Below are positions 8,388 through 17,191 of a DNA stretch of 64,000 nt, one piece after another. The position numbers were made by a program, and so were the translations under genes. Source of the DNA: Aequorivita sublithincola DSM 14238 (GTDB lineage Bacteria; Bacteroidota; Bacteroidia; Flavobacteriales; Flavobacteriaceae); assembly GCF_000265385.1 (NCBI RefSeq), contig NC_018013.1:2011001-2075000 (forward strand), given 5' to 3'. The notes under the pieces are model-generated. The model made no database searches. It was not told the origin of the DNA and saw nothing but the letters and a program-made list of their open reading frames with translations. How positions within the stretch are numbered: position 1 is the first letter of the stretch; every line of letters begins with the position of its first letter.

Positions 8388-9279
8388 ATATCATAATCCA
8401 GTTTTGCTGAAGGAAACAGTTCAAGGACTAAACATAAAGCCAGATGGTGTTTATGTGGATGTAACTTTTGGCGGTGGCGGCCATTCCCGAGAAATATTGA
8501 AGCACTTAGGTCCAACCGGAAAACTAATTGCTTTTGACCAAGATACGGATGCGCTGGAAAACGCTATTGATGATGAGCGATTTCTACTAATCAATCAGAA
8601 TTTCAGGCTTCTCAAAAAGTTTTTACGCTTTCATGGCTATAAAACGGTTGATGGCATTTTGGGTGATTTTGGAGTTTCATCGCATCAGTTTGATGTTGCA
8701 GAAAGAGGTTTCTCAACCCGTTTTGAGGCTGATTTAGATATGCGAATGAATCGTGATAGTAATTTTTCAGCATACACGGTTGTCAATAAATATGATGAAG
8801 TGCAATTGCGAGATGTTCTTTCAAATTATGGTGAATTGCGAAATGCAGCCGCAATGGCTCGCATCATTGTTGAAGCGCGTCAAGATGGTAAAATTAAAAC
8901 CAGCGAACAACTTAAAAAAGTGCTTGGCAGGTTTCTTCCACCGCACAAGGAAAATAAAATTCTTGCACAGATTTATCAAGCAATCAGGATTGAAGTGAAT
9001 CAGGAATTGGAAGCTTTAAAAGAATTTTTGCTTCAAACAAACGAAGTTTTGCAACCAGGCGGACGCATCTGTTTGATAAGCTATCACTCGTTAGAAGACC
9101 GATTGGTGAAAAGATACATAAGAAGTGGAATGTTTCAAGGCGAACCCGAAAAAGATGTTTTTGGAAGATTTGAAGTTCCATTTAAAGCAGTGGGAAAATT
9201 CATAATTCCTTCAAAAGGCGAAATAAAACAAAATAACCGCGCCCGAAGCGCCAAGCTTCGAATTGCGGAAAAATTATAA
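8374..9279 (+). CDS. rsmH: 16S rRNA (cytosine-1402-N4)-methyltransferase RsmH
   Basis: Methylates C1402 in the decoding centre using S-adenosylmethionine. It has 301 residues with the HNPVLLKE motif at the N-terminus, the SAM-binding loop VDVTFGGGGHS near 28-38, DGILGDFGVSSHQ in the middle and the terminal NNRARSAKLRIAEK typical of MraW. A start one codon later (8377) is equally possible. It is second in the dcw cluster and overlaps mraZ. Confidence 0.97.
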   Translation: MMETEYHNPVLLKETVQGLNIKPDGVYVDVTFGGGGHSREILKHLGPTGKLIAFDQDTDALENAIDDERFLLINQNFRLLKKFLRFHGYKTVDGILGDFGVSSHQFDVAERGFSTRFEADLDMRMNRDSNFSAYTVVNKYDEVQLRDVLSNYGELRNAAAMARIIVEARQDGKIKTSEQLKKVLGRFLPPHKENKILAQIYQAIRIEVNQELEALKEFLLQTNEVLQPGGRICLISYHSLEDRLVKRYIRSGMFQGEPEKDVFGRFEVPFKAVGKFIIPSKGEIKQNNRARSAKLRIAEKL

Positions 9280-9280
9280 A

Positions 9281-9313
9281 ATTCGGGATTCGGGATTCGG
9301 GATATGGGATTCG
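9281..9313 (+). repeat. Heptamer tandem repeat ATTCGGG in the ftsL leader
   Basis: Three perfect copies of ATTCGGG, then ATATGGG and a partial ATTCG, start one base after the rsmH stop codon. The unit is 7 bp. Confidence 0.85.
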
Positions 9314-9360
9314 ACAAACCGAAAATCATAAGCCAAAATCGAATCACGAGTAAACAAATC

Positions 9361-9384
9361 ACGAATTAACGAATCAACGAATCA
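9361..9384 (+). repeat. Octamer tandem repeat ACGAATYA in the ftsL leader
   Basis: ACGAATTA is followed by two ACGAATCA units, ending six bases before the TTG start of ftsL. The sequence between this array and 9313 contains further scattered AATCAC/CGAAT words. Confidence 0.8.
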
Positions 9385-9390
9385 CAAATT

Positions 9391-9711
9391 TTGAAAGAAG
9401 GTTTTTACAACATAATAAAAGGTAAATTTTTAGTAAGTGACGACGCGCTAAAAAACTGGCGCTTCATCATTTTTCTTTCTGTTTTGGCTTTGATAATGAT
9501 TGGTAGTTCGCATACCGCCGATAAAAAGGTACATAAAATTTCAAAATTGAATGCACAGGTAAAAGAGTTAAAAAGTGAATATGTAGATGTGAGGATGCTG
9601 TTAATGCAGGCAAGGATGGAAAGCAAAATTATAGCCGCAATGGAAAGTCGTGGCTTGCAACCATCAGGCACACCGCCGAAACGGATAATGATTATTGATA
9701 AGAAAGAGTAA
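9391..9711 (+). CDS. ftsL: FtsL-like cell division protein
   Basis: Small bitopic divisome protein of 106 residues between rsmH and ftsI, the usual place of ftsL. It has a short cytoplasmic N-terminus, one membrane segment (about 24-40, FIIFLSVLALIMIGSS) and a periplasmic coiled coil (about 45-85). The start is TTG because the first in-frame ATG lies inside the membrane segment. Sequence conservation of FtsL is low, so the call rests on position and architecture. Confidence 0.88.
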   Translation: MKEGFYNIIKGKFLVSDDALKNWRFIIFLSVLALIMIGSSHTADKKVHKISKLNAQVKELKSEYVDVRMLLMQARMESKIIAAMESRGLQPSGTPPKRIMIIDKKE

Positions 9712-9742
9712 AGAAAAAAGAGCAAAAAAATAAGACCAACAA

Positions 9743-9763
9743 CTGAACATTGAATACTGAAAA
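9743..9763 (+). repeat. Heptamer tandem repeat YTGAAYA before ftsI
   Basis: CTGAACA, TTGAATA and CTGAAAA are three 7-bp units ending one base before the ftsI ATG. Confidence 0.7.
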
Positions 9764-9764
9764 A

Positions 9765-11765
9765 ATGGCTTTTGAAGAGAAAAACATACTAAACCGTTTG
9801 TACATAGTCGCCGGATTTATGTTCCTCTTCGCGCTTGCAATAAGCATAAAGTTGATGAATATTCAATTTGTGGATGGTGATATGTACCGCGAACTTGCAA
9901 AGGAAAACACTACTAAAAACTTCACAATTCCAGCCAATAGAGGTAACGTTTATGCTGACGACGGCAGTCTTTTGGCAACATCGGTTCCAAAATACGACAT
10001 CCGTTTTGACGCGGTTACCGTAACTTCTGAAGATTTCAAAGAAAACTTAAAACCACTTTCAGAAGGTTTGAGCAAAATGTTTGGCAAGCCTGTTTCCTAT
10101 TATCAAAATATGTTTAGAAAGGCGCGCGCTGATAAAAATCGGTATTTGTTTATCGTTAAGAATCTGGGCTATTCAGATTATATTAAGGTTAAAAATTTGC
10201 CGCTTTTTAGAAAAGGGCCTTACAAAGGAGGCATTATCGTAGAGCAACGTACCGTTCGCGAACATCCAATTGGGCAAATCGCGCAACGAACCGTTGGTGA
10301 TGAGGCTTTTGACCGCCCTGGTTATTACGCGGTTGGTCTTGAAGGCGCTTTCAACGATTTATTGACTGGAAAGGAAGGTCATCGTCTAAAACAAAAAATT
10401 GCAAAAGGTCAATGGAAGCCGGTTTATGATGAAAATGAAGTAGAACCTCAAGATGGTTTCGATATCGTTTCAACCATAAACGTAAATATCCAAGACATTG
10501 CACACCACGCTTTGCTAAAACAACTAGAATATTACGAAGCCGAACACGGAAGCGTAATAGTGATGGAGGTTGCTACCGGCGAAATAAAAGCAGTTTCAAA
10601 TCTTGGAAGAACTTCAGATGGAAAATACTACGAAAAACTAAATTACGCCATTGGCGAATCTCACGAACCTGGCTCTACCTTTAAGGTTATGGCTTTTATG
10701 GCTGCTTTGGAAGATAAGGTGATAGACACGAGTTCTGTAATTGAAACTGGGAATGGAAGAAAAATGTTTTACGGAAGACCTATTAATGATTCCCATCGCG
10801 GAGGTTTTGGAAAAATTTCAGCAGCCCGCGCTTTGGAAGTTTCTTCAAATATTGGTCTTGCAACTATCATTGATAATGGTTATTCTAAAAACCCAGATAA
10901 ATTCATCAATCGTTTAAAAAGCTGGCATCTTAACGAAAAAACAGGCGTTGCCATTAAGGGTGAAGGAACACCGATGATTCCACAGCCAGGAGACAAAAAG
11001 TGGAGTAAAAACGCTCTTCCGTCCATGGCTTATGGTTACAATTTACGATTAACGCCTTTGCAAACGCTTACATTCTATAACGCTATAGCGAACAACGGTG
11101 TAATGGTTAAGCCTCGCTTTATAAAGGAAGTTCGGGCTTGGAACGAGAAAGTAACTACTTATGACACCAAAATTATCAATCCTAAAATTTGTTCTGATGA
11201 AACCTTGCGTGAAGTAAAGGAAATAATGAAAAACACCGTAAAACGTGGTACCGCCAAATCACTCTATTCTCCAGATTTTTCAATGGCGGGAAAAACAGGA
11301 ACTGCGCAAACTGAATATTGGATGCCAGGTTGGAAGAATGATCGCCGTTATGTTTCATCCTTCGCGGGCTTCTTTCCTGCGGATAACCCAAAGTATTCTT
11401 GCATCGTGATTATTCACAAACCAAGTACAAAAAAAGGATTTTATGGAGTAGATGTTTCTGGGCCAGTTTTCAAAAGAGTTGCTCAAAAAATATTTACAGA
11501 CTCTCAAGTTATAGACTCTGTGGAAGGTGTCGAAAAAACCGACCCAGCAATCCAAAAGGATTTTGAACAGTATTATACAAAGTTGCAACAATCTTCCAAA
11601 ACCATTCCCAACGTAACTGGAATGGCAGGTATGGATGCTGTTTCAATATTGGAAAATCTTGGACTAAAAGTGCAAGTAGTGGGCAACGGGACAGTTTCAA
11701 ACCAATCCATAAAATCTGGTGAAGCTCTTAAAAAAGGACAATTAATAACCTTGAATTTATCGTGA
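9765..11765 (+). CDS. ftsI: Septal peptidoglycan transpeptidase (PBP with PASTA domain)
   Basis: Class B penicillin-binding protein that crosslinks septal peptidoglycan. It has one N-terminal membrane anchor (about 15-32), a PBP dimerisation domain and a transpeptidase domain with Ser304-x-x-Lys (PGSTFK), Ser360-x-Asn and Lys510-Thr-Gly. A single PASTA domain (IPNVTGM to the end) closes the protein. The ATG at 9765 is preferred; a TTG at 9750 would add five residues. The stop overlaps the murE GTG by four bases. Confidence 0.95.
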   Translation: MAFEEKNILNRLYIVAGFMFLFALAISIKLMNIQFVDGDMYRELAKENTTKNFTIPANRGNVYADDGSLLATSVPKYDIRFDAVTVTSEDFKENLKPLSEGLSKMFGKPVSYYQNMFRKARADKNRYLFIVKNLGYSDYIKVKNLPLFRKGPYKGGIIVEQRTVREHPIGQIAQRTVGDEAFDRPGYYAVGLEGAFNDLLTGKEGHRLKQKIAKGQWKPVYDENEVEPQDGFDIVSTINVNIQDIAHHALLKQLEYYEAEHGSVIVMEVATGEIKAVSNLGRTSDGKYYEKLNYAIGESHEPGSTFKVMAFMAALEDKVIDTSSVIETGNGRKMFYGRPINDSHRGGFGKISAARALEVSSNIGLATIIDNGYSKNPDKFINRLKSWHLNEKTGVAIKGEGTPMIPQPGDKKWSKNALPSMAYGYNLRLTPLQTLTFYNAIANNGVMVKPRFIKEVRAWNEKVTTYDTKIINPKICSDETLREVKEIMKNTVKRGTAKSLYSPDFSMAGKTGTAQTEYWMPGWKNDRRYVSSFAGFFPADNPKYSCIVIIHKPSTKKGFYGVDVSGPVFKRVAQKIFTDSQVIDSVEGVEKTDPAIQKDFEQYYTKLQQSSKTIPNVTGMAGMDAVSILENLGLKVQVVGNGTVSNQSIKSGEALKKGQLITLNLS

Positions 11766-13225
11766 TAGTTTTAAAGGACATATTGTATAAAGTTACCATC
11801 GAAAGCGTCGTTGGAAACACTTCTGTAGCTATTAGCAACCTAGAATTTGATTCAAGAAAGGTTTCTTTGAACGATGTTTTTATTGCAATAAAAGGAACAC
11901 TTTCAGATGGACATCAATTCATCAAAAAAGCTGCGAATCAAGGTGCTTTAGCAATTATCTGCGAAACTTTGCCAGAAAATATTGTGAATGGAATCACCTA
12001 CGTTCAAGTAGCCGATTCGCACAAAGCATTGGCAATTATGGCGGCCAATTATTACGATAATCCTTCCGAAGAATTAAAACTTGTTGGAGTTACCGGCACC
12101 AACGGAAAAACAACGGTTACTTCGTTATTATACCAACTTTTCAAAAAAGCTGGTTTAGCAGCTGGATTGCTTTCCACTGTGAAAATAATGGTCGGAGATA
12201 TTGAATATAAAGCAACGCACACAACGCCAGATTCGTTGACCATCAACAAATATTTACGTGAAATGGTAGATGCTGGTGTGGAATACTGTTTTATGGAAGT
12301 GAGTTCCCACGGAATTCATCAAAAGCGTACTGAAGCTCTGAAGTTTTGCGGCGGCGTTTTCACCAACCTTTCGCACGATCATTTGGATTATCACAAAGAC
12401 TTCGCTGAATATCGTGACGTGAAAAAATCTTTTTTTGACGAACTGCCGAAAACCGCTTTCGCATTGGTAAATGTAGATGACAAAAACGGCGTGGTGATGC
12501 TCCAAAATACAAAAGCCAACAAACAAACCTACGCTCTAAAAACTTACGCAGATTACAGAGCGCAGATTTTGGAAAGTCAATTTACAGGACAACTTCTTAA
12601 GATAAACAATCAGGAATTATGGGTGAGATTGATTGGTGGTTTTAATGCCTATAATTTATTAGCAATCTTCGGAACAGCGCAGCTTTTAGGATTAGAAGAA
12701 CTTGAAATCCTCCAAATTATGAGCACTTTGGAAAGTGTGGACGGACGCTTTCAATATCTAATTTCAAAAAAGAAAATCACGGCAATTGTGGATTATGCCC
12801 ACACACCAGATGCTTTAAAAAATGTTTTGGAAACCATAAACAGCATCCGTACTGGAAATGAAGAAGTGATTACCGTTGTTGGCTGTGGCGGCGATCGCGA
12901 TGCGCAAAAACGTCCGGTAATGGGAAGTATTGCTGCTGCGTTAAGCACAAAAGTGGTTTTTACAAGTGATAATCCGCGCAGTGAAAATCCAGAGAAAATT
13001 ATAGAACAGATTGAAGCAGGTGTTCCTGCCGAACATTATAAAAAAACAATTTCAATAACAAATAGAAAGGAAGCCATAAAAGCCGCTTGCCAAATGGCGA
13101 ATGAAAACGACATTATTTTAATCGCGGGTAAAGGTCACGAAACCTATCAAGAAATAAACGGAGAGCGCTTCGATTTTGATGATTTTAAAACCGTAAACCA
13201 ACTTTTAACAACCCTAAACAAATAG
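11762..13225 (+). CDS. murE: UDP-MurNAc-tripeptide synthetase MurE
   Basis: Adds the third amino acid of the peptidoglycan stem peptide in the cytoplasm. It has 487 residues with the Mur-ligase ATP loop TGTNGKTT (111-118) and the central HTTPDS motif. DNPRSENP at 403 is the signature of meso-diaminopimelate-specific enzymes; lysine-adding forms lack DNPR. The start is GTG inside the ftsI stop, and the next in-frame ATG is near residue 93. murF, often next to murE in other phyla, is absent here. Confidence 0.96.
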   Translation: MIVLKDILYKVTIESVVGNTSVAISNLEFDSRKVSLNDVFIAIKGTLSDGHQFIKKAANQGALAIICETLPENIVNGITYVQVADSHKALAIMAANYYDNPSEELKLVGVTGTNGKTTVTSLLYQLFKKAGLAAGLLSTVKIMVGDIEYKATHTTPDSLTINKYLREMVDAGVEYCFMEVSSHGIHQKRTEALKFCGGVFTNLSHDHLDYHKDFAEYRDVKKSFFDELPKTAFALVNVDDKNGVVMLQNTKANKQTYALKTYADYRAQILESQFTGQLLKINNQELWVRLIGGFNAYNLLAIFGTAQLLGLEELEILQIMSTLESVDGRFQYLISKKKITAIVDYAHTPDALKNVLETINSIRTGNEEVITVVGCGGDRDAQKRPVMGSIAAALSTKVVFTSDNPRSENPEKIIEQIEAGVPAEHYKKTISITNRKEAIKAACQMANENDIILIAGKGHETYQEINGERFDFDDFKTVNQLLTTLNK

Positions 13226-13228
13226 CCA

Positions 13229-14461
13229 ATGCTTTATTACTTTTTTGAATATTTGGATAAAACGTATGATGTGCCGGGCGCAGGTTTGTTCAATTTCATT
13301 ACGTTCCGAGCTATTTTGGCGGTTATACTTTCACTTTTTATTGCTTCAGTTTACGGTAAAAAAATAATTAATTACTTAAGAAGAAAACAAGTTGGTGAGT
13401 CTATTCGTGATCTTGGTTTAGAGGGTCAAAACGAAAAAGCTGGAACTCCAACAATGGGTGGAATTATCATTATTTTGGCAACGCTGATTCCTGTTTTGCT
13501 CTTTGCGAAACTGGAAAATATTTATGTAATTCTTTTAATAGTTACAACCCTGTGGATGGGAACTATCGGTTTTATTGACGATTACATCAAAAAATTTAAA
13601 AATGACAAGCAAGGTTTGCCGGGAAAGTTCAAAGTAATTGGACAAATAGGTTTGGGGCTCTTCGTTGGCGCAACCATGTATTTCCATCCAGATATTGTGG
13701 TTCAGCACAGCACAACCAGTCCAGGAATTGAAACTGAAATAATAGCTAAAGGCTCAGAAAATAAATTTTATGTGAAGGATAAAGCGATGCTTACCACCAT
13801 CCCTTTCGTAAAAGAAAACGAATTTAATTATTCCGAATTGATAAGCTGGGCGGGTGAAAACTATAAAAGTTATGTCTGGTTAATTTTTATTCCAATCGTA
13901 ATTATCATTATAACGGCAGTTTCAAATGGAGCAAATCTCACCGATGGAATTGATGGGCTCGCCGCAGGAACATCGGCTATAATCGGGCTCACACTCGCAT
14001 TGTTCGCTTGGGTTTCGGGCAATGTCGTCTTTGCGGATTATCTCAACATAATGTACATCCCAAATACGGGCGAAATGACCATTTTCATAACTGCATTCGT
14101 GGGTGCCCTTATCGGATTTTTATGGTACAATACCTATCCGGCGCAAGTTTTTATGGGCGATACCGGTAGTTTAACTATTGGCGGAATTATCGCCGTAATC
14201 GCCATCGCGGTTCGTAAAGAATTATTAATTCCTATTCTCTGCGGAATTTTTTTAATGGAAAATCTTTCAGTGATTTTGCAGGTTGGATGGTTCAAATACA
14301 CAAAGAAAAAGTTTGGTGAAGGAAGACGCATTTTCAGAATGGCACCACTTCATCATCACTATCAAATAAAAGGATTTCACGAAAGTAAGATTGTAACACG
14401 GTTTTGGATTGTGGGAATTTTTTTAGCAATTATTACAATCGTCACATTAAAAATACGGTAA
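13229..14461 (+). CDS. mraY: Phospho-MurNAc-pentapeptide transferase MraY
   Basis: Integral membrane enzyme that links the UDP-activated pentapeptide to undecaprenyl phosphate to make lipid I. It has 410 residues and many membrane helices. The motifs [30 protein letters not shown] and the C-terminal MAPLHHHYQ are present. It carries the longer loop after the fourth helix seen in Bacteroidetes (about 165-205). It follows murE by three bases, and a palindrome begins soon after its stop. Confidence 0.97.
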   Translation: MLYYFFEYLDKTYDVPGAGLFNFITFRAILAVILSLFIASVYGKKIINYLRRKQVGESIRDLGLEGQNEKAGTPTMGGIIIILATLIPVLLFAKLENIYVILLIVTTLWMGTIGFIDDYIKKFKNDKQGLPGKFKVIGQIGLGLFVGATMYFHPDIVVQHSTTSPGIETEIIAKGSENKFYVKDKAMLTTIPFVKENEFNYSELISWAGENYKSYVWLIFIPIVIIIITAVSNGANLTDGIDGLAAGTSAIIGLTLALFAWVSGNVVFADYLNIMYIPNTGEMTIFITAFVGALIGFLWYNTYPAQVFMGDTGSLTIGGIIAVIAIAVRKELLIPILCGIFLMENLSVILQVGWFKYTKKKFGEGRRIFRMAPLHHHYQIKGFHESKIVTRFWIVGIFLAIITIVTLKIR

Positions 14462-14465
14462 CACC

Positions 14466-14490
14466 GTAGAGACACAAAATTTTGTGTCTC
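14466..14490. repeat. Intergenic palindrome, GTAGAGAC family, copy 1
   Basis: GAGACACAAAA is followed directly by its exact reverse complement, after the lead-in CCGTA. No T-run follows, so it does not look like a terminator. It shares the lead-in GTAGAGAC with 15845 and 17134. Confidence 0.8.
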
Positions 14491-14510
14491 CACCTTGAAT
14501 TATAAATAGA

Positions 14511-15848
14511 ATGAAAGAAAGATTGGTGATTTTAGGAGGAGGCGAAAGCGGAGTAGGAACAGCCATTTTAGCAAAAAAGAAAGGTTTTGAAGTATTCGTT
14601 TCAGACTTCGGAAAAATTAAAGAGAAGTACAAACAAGTTCTTATAAATAATGAAATTGAATGGGAAGATGAGGGTCATTCTGAAGAGAAAATCCTTTTCG
14701 CTGATGTAGTAATGAAAAGTCCAGGAATTCCTGATAAAGCGCCAATCGTTAAGAAATTACACGAAAAAGGAGTGAAGGTAATTTCTGAAATTGAGTTTGC
14801 TGCAAAATTCACAAAGGCAACAATTGTTGGAATTACCGGAAGCAACGGAAAAACCACAACTGCAAGTTTGACTTATGAATTGCTGAAGTACGGTGGCCTA
14901 AACGTGGCTTTGGGCGGAAACATCGGAAAGAGTTTCGCTGAACAAGTTTCAGAAGAGAAGTATGAAAATTTCGTACTCGAACTCAGTAGTTTTCAACTTG
15001 ATGGAATTGAAACTTTTTCGCCACACATAGCAGTTTTGACCAATTTGAGCCCAGACCATTTGGATAGATATGATTATAAATATGAAAATTATATCGCTTC
15101 AAAATTTAGGATAACGATGAATCAAACGTCTCAGGACTATTTTATATATGACGCAGACGATGTAGAAATAATTAAATGGCTATCGCAAAACCCCATAAAA
15201 GCACAGCCGCTTCCTTTTTCAGTTAAAAAAGAATTGAATCAGGGAGCATTCAAAAGAAACAACGAAATAATAATAAAAATAAATAATAAAGAATTCAATA
15301 TGCCAATCGCAACAATAGGAATACAAGGAGAACACAACGTAAAAAACGCCATGGCTGCTTCAACCATAGCAACATTATTAAGAATCCGAAAGCAGACAAT
15401 TCGTGAGAGTTTGGAAGGTTTTCAGGGTGTTGAGCACAGACTTGAAAAGGTTTTGAAAATTCATAATGTGATGTACATCAATGACTCCAAAGCCACGAAT
15501 GTGAATGCTACCTATTTCGCACTGGACAGTATGGAAAATCCAACAGTTTGGATTGTTGGCGGTGTAGATAAAGGAAATGATTACAGTGAATTATTGCCAT
15601 TGGTAAACGAAAAAGTAAAAGCAATAATCTGCCTTGGCGTTGATAATCAAAAAATCATCAATGCCTTCGGAAACGTTGTTGAGACAATAATTGAAACAGA
15701 TTCTATGGCAATGGCGGTGCAAGTTGCATACAAATTGGTTGAAAATAATAACACCGTTCTCCTTTCCCCAGCCTGCGCAAGTTTTGATTTATTTGAAAAT
15801 TACGAAGACCGAGGAAGACAATTTAAAGAAGCAGTAAGAAACCTGTAG
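14511..15848 (+). CDS. murD: UDP-MurNAc-L-alanine:D-glutamate ligase MurD
   Basis: Adds D-glutamate to UDP-MurNAc-L-alanine. It has 445 residues with an N-terminal nucleotide-binding domain (VILGGGESGVG, 6-16), the ATP loop TGSNGKTT (109-116), and the NLSPDHLDRY and YINDSKATN motifs of the central and C-terminal domains. Its TAG stop is formed by the first bases of the GTAGAGAC palindrome, so the element may have set the present C-terminus. Confidence 0.97.
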   Translation: MKERLVILGGGESGVGTAILAKKKGFEVFVSDFGKIKEKYKQVLINNEIEWEDEGHSEEKILFADVVMKSPGIPDKAPIVKKLHEKGVKVISEIEFAAKFTKATIVGITGSNGKTTTASLTYELLKYGGLNVALGGNIGKSFAEQVSEEKYENFVLELSSFQLDGIETFSPHIAVLTNLSPDHLDRYDYKYENYIASKFRITMNQTSQDYFIYDADDVEIIKWLSQNPIKAQPLPFSVKKELNQGAFKRNNEIIIKINNKEFNMPIATIGIQGEHNVKNAMAASTIATLLRIRKQTIRESLEGFQGVEHRLEKVLKIHNVMYINDSKATNVNATYFALDSMENPTVWIVGGVDKGNDYSELLPLVNEKVKAIICLGVDNQKIINAFGNVVETIIETDSMAMAVQVAYKLVENNNTVLLSPACASFDLFENYEDRGRQFKEAVRNL

Positions 15849-15868
15849 AGACGCACGGACGTGCGTCT
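15845..15868. repeat. Intergenic palindrome, GTAGAGAC family, copy 2
   Basis: AGACGCAC, loop GGAC, GTGCGTCT form a perfect 8-bp stem. The leading GTAG supplies the murD stop codon. It differs from copy 3 by one loop base. Confidence 0.85.
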
Positions 15869-15900
15869 GAGTGAATAAAGAAGATAGAGAAAAGAATAAA

Positions 15901-15928
15901 GAAACCAGAAACCAGAAACCAGAAACCA
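15901..15928 (+). repeat. Heptamer tandem repeat GAAACCA before ftsW
   Basis: Four perfect GAAACCA copies end 12 bases before the ftsW GTG. A three-unit version of the same heptamer precedes carA at 59492. Confidence 0.9.
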
Positions 15929-15940
15929 GAAATTTTTCAA

Positions 15941-17131
15941 GTGAAAAACATTTTTCATTACATACAAGGAGATAGAGCGATTTGGGGAGTAGTATTCCTT
16001 TTGGCGTTATTTTCGTTTATGCCGGTTTATAGCGCGAGCAGTAACCTTGCCTATTTGTATGGCGATGGAAGCACGCTGCCTTACTTATTTAGACATTTTG
16101 CGCATTTAGTTTTGGGTTTTGCCATTTTGTATGGCGTTCATAAAATACCGTATAATTATTTTAGAGGGCTTTCTATTATTGCGATTCCAGTAGTTATTTT
16201 GCTTTTGGTCATAACAATGGCCGAAGGAACAACCATTGAAGGCGCCAATGCCAGCCGTTGGATTCGTGTGCCTTTTGTAGGGGTTACGTTTCAAACTTCA
16301 ACTTTGGCGGGTGTGGCTTTAATGACTTATGTAGCACGGTATTTATCACGAATAAAAGACAAAGCAGTTACTTTCAAAGAAACCTTGTTACCGCTTTGGG
16401 TTCCAGTGTTTATAGTGCTTGCATTAATTCTTCCAGCCAACTTTTCAACAACGGCTATCTTTTTTTTAATGATTGTTTTGTTGGTATTTATAGGTGGTTA
16501 TCCGTTGCGATATTTAGGAATTATACTAGGAGCAGGATTGATTTTCCTAACCCTTTTTGTGATTTCAGCCAAAGCATTTCCAGGAGTTTTTCCGAACCGT
16601 GTGGATACTTGGATGAGTAGGGTTGAAAATTTTAGTGATGATAAAGATACCGAAGCAGACTATCAAATTGAAAAAGCAAAAATAGCCATTGCTTCTGGTG
16701 GTATCACAGGTGTTGGACCTGGAAAAAGCGTTCAGAAAAACTTTTTGCCGCAATCGTCTTCAGATTTTATTTACGCAATCATCGTTGAAGAATTTGGTCT
16801 TTTAGGCGGATTGTTTTTAATGGTTTTATATCTATTTCTGCTTTTCAGAATTGTGGTAGTTGCACACAAAGCCACTTCCGTTTTTGGGAAATTACTGGTC
16901 ATAGGTGTGGGTCTTCCAATTGTGTTTAGAGCGATGATTAACATGGCGGTTGCGGTGGAATTATTCCCTGTAACAGGACAAAATTTACCATTAATAAGTA
17001 GTGGAGGAACCTCCATTTGGATGACGTGTTTGGCGTTGGGAATGGTTTTAAGCGTAAGCGCAAAAAGAGAAGTAATAGCAAAAGAAGAAACCGAAGAAAA
17101 TCCATTGGACATATTAAGTGAAACCATATAA
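15941..17131 (+). CDS. ftsW: Septal peptidoglycan polymerase FtsW
   Basis: SEDS-family glycosyltransferase that polymerises lipid II at the division site with FtsI. It has 396 residues and about ten membrane segments. The extracellular loop contains the RVDTWMSRVENF and GVGPGKSVQKNFLPQSSSDFIYAI motifs, and helix 10 carries PVTGQNLPLISSGGTS. The start is GTG; the first in-frame ATG is at residue 26, inside the first helix region. It lies between murD and murG, as usual in the phylum. Confidence 0.96.
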   Translation: MKNIFHYIQGDRAIWGVVFLLALFSFMPVYSASSNLAYLYGDGSTLPYLFRHFAHLVLGFAILYGVHKIPYNYFRGLSIIAIPVVILLLVITMAEGTTIEGANASRWIRVPFVGVTFQTSTLAGVALMTYVARYLSRIKDKAVTFKETLLPLWVPVFIVLALILPANFSTTAIFFLMIVLLVFIGGYPLRYLGIILGAGLIFLTLFVISAKAFPGVFPNRVDTWMSRVENFSDDKDTEADYQIEKAKIAIASGGITGVGPGKSVQKNFLPQSSSDFIYAIIVEEFGLLGGLFLMVLYLFLLFRIVVVAHKATSVFGKLLVIGVGLPIVFRAMINMAVAVELFPVTGQNLPLISSGGTSIWMTCLALGMVLSVSAKREVIAKEETEENPLDILSETI

Positions 17132-17133
17132 CC

Positions 17134-17157
17134 GTAGAGACGCACTGACGTGCGTCT
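17134..17157. repeat. Intergenic palindrome, GTAGAGAC family, copy 3
   Basis: AGACGCAC, loop TGAC, GTGCGTCT, preceded by CCGTAG, two bases after the ftsW stop. The stem is identical to that at 15849-15868. Confidence 0.85.
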
Positions 17158-17160
17158 AAC

Positions 17161-17181
17161 AGAACAAAGAACAAAGAACAA
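17161..17181 (+). repeat. Heptamer tandem repeat AGAACAA before murG
   Basis: Three perfect AGAACAA units end ten bases before the proposed murG TTG start. Confidence 0.85.
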
Positions 17182-17191
17182 AAAGAAAAAA

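Noticed and set aside
17150..17191. Upstream GTG start for murG
   Set aside because: It lies in the right arm of a palindrome and would translate a tandem repeat into a Lys-rich tail; the family begins at [13 protein letters not shown].
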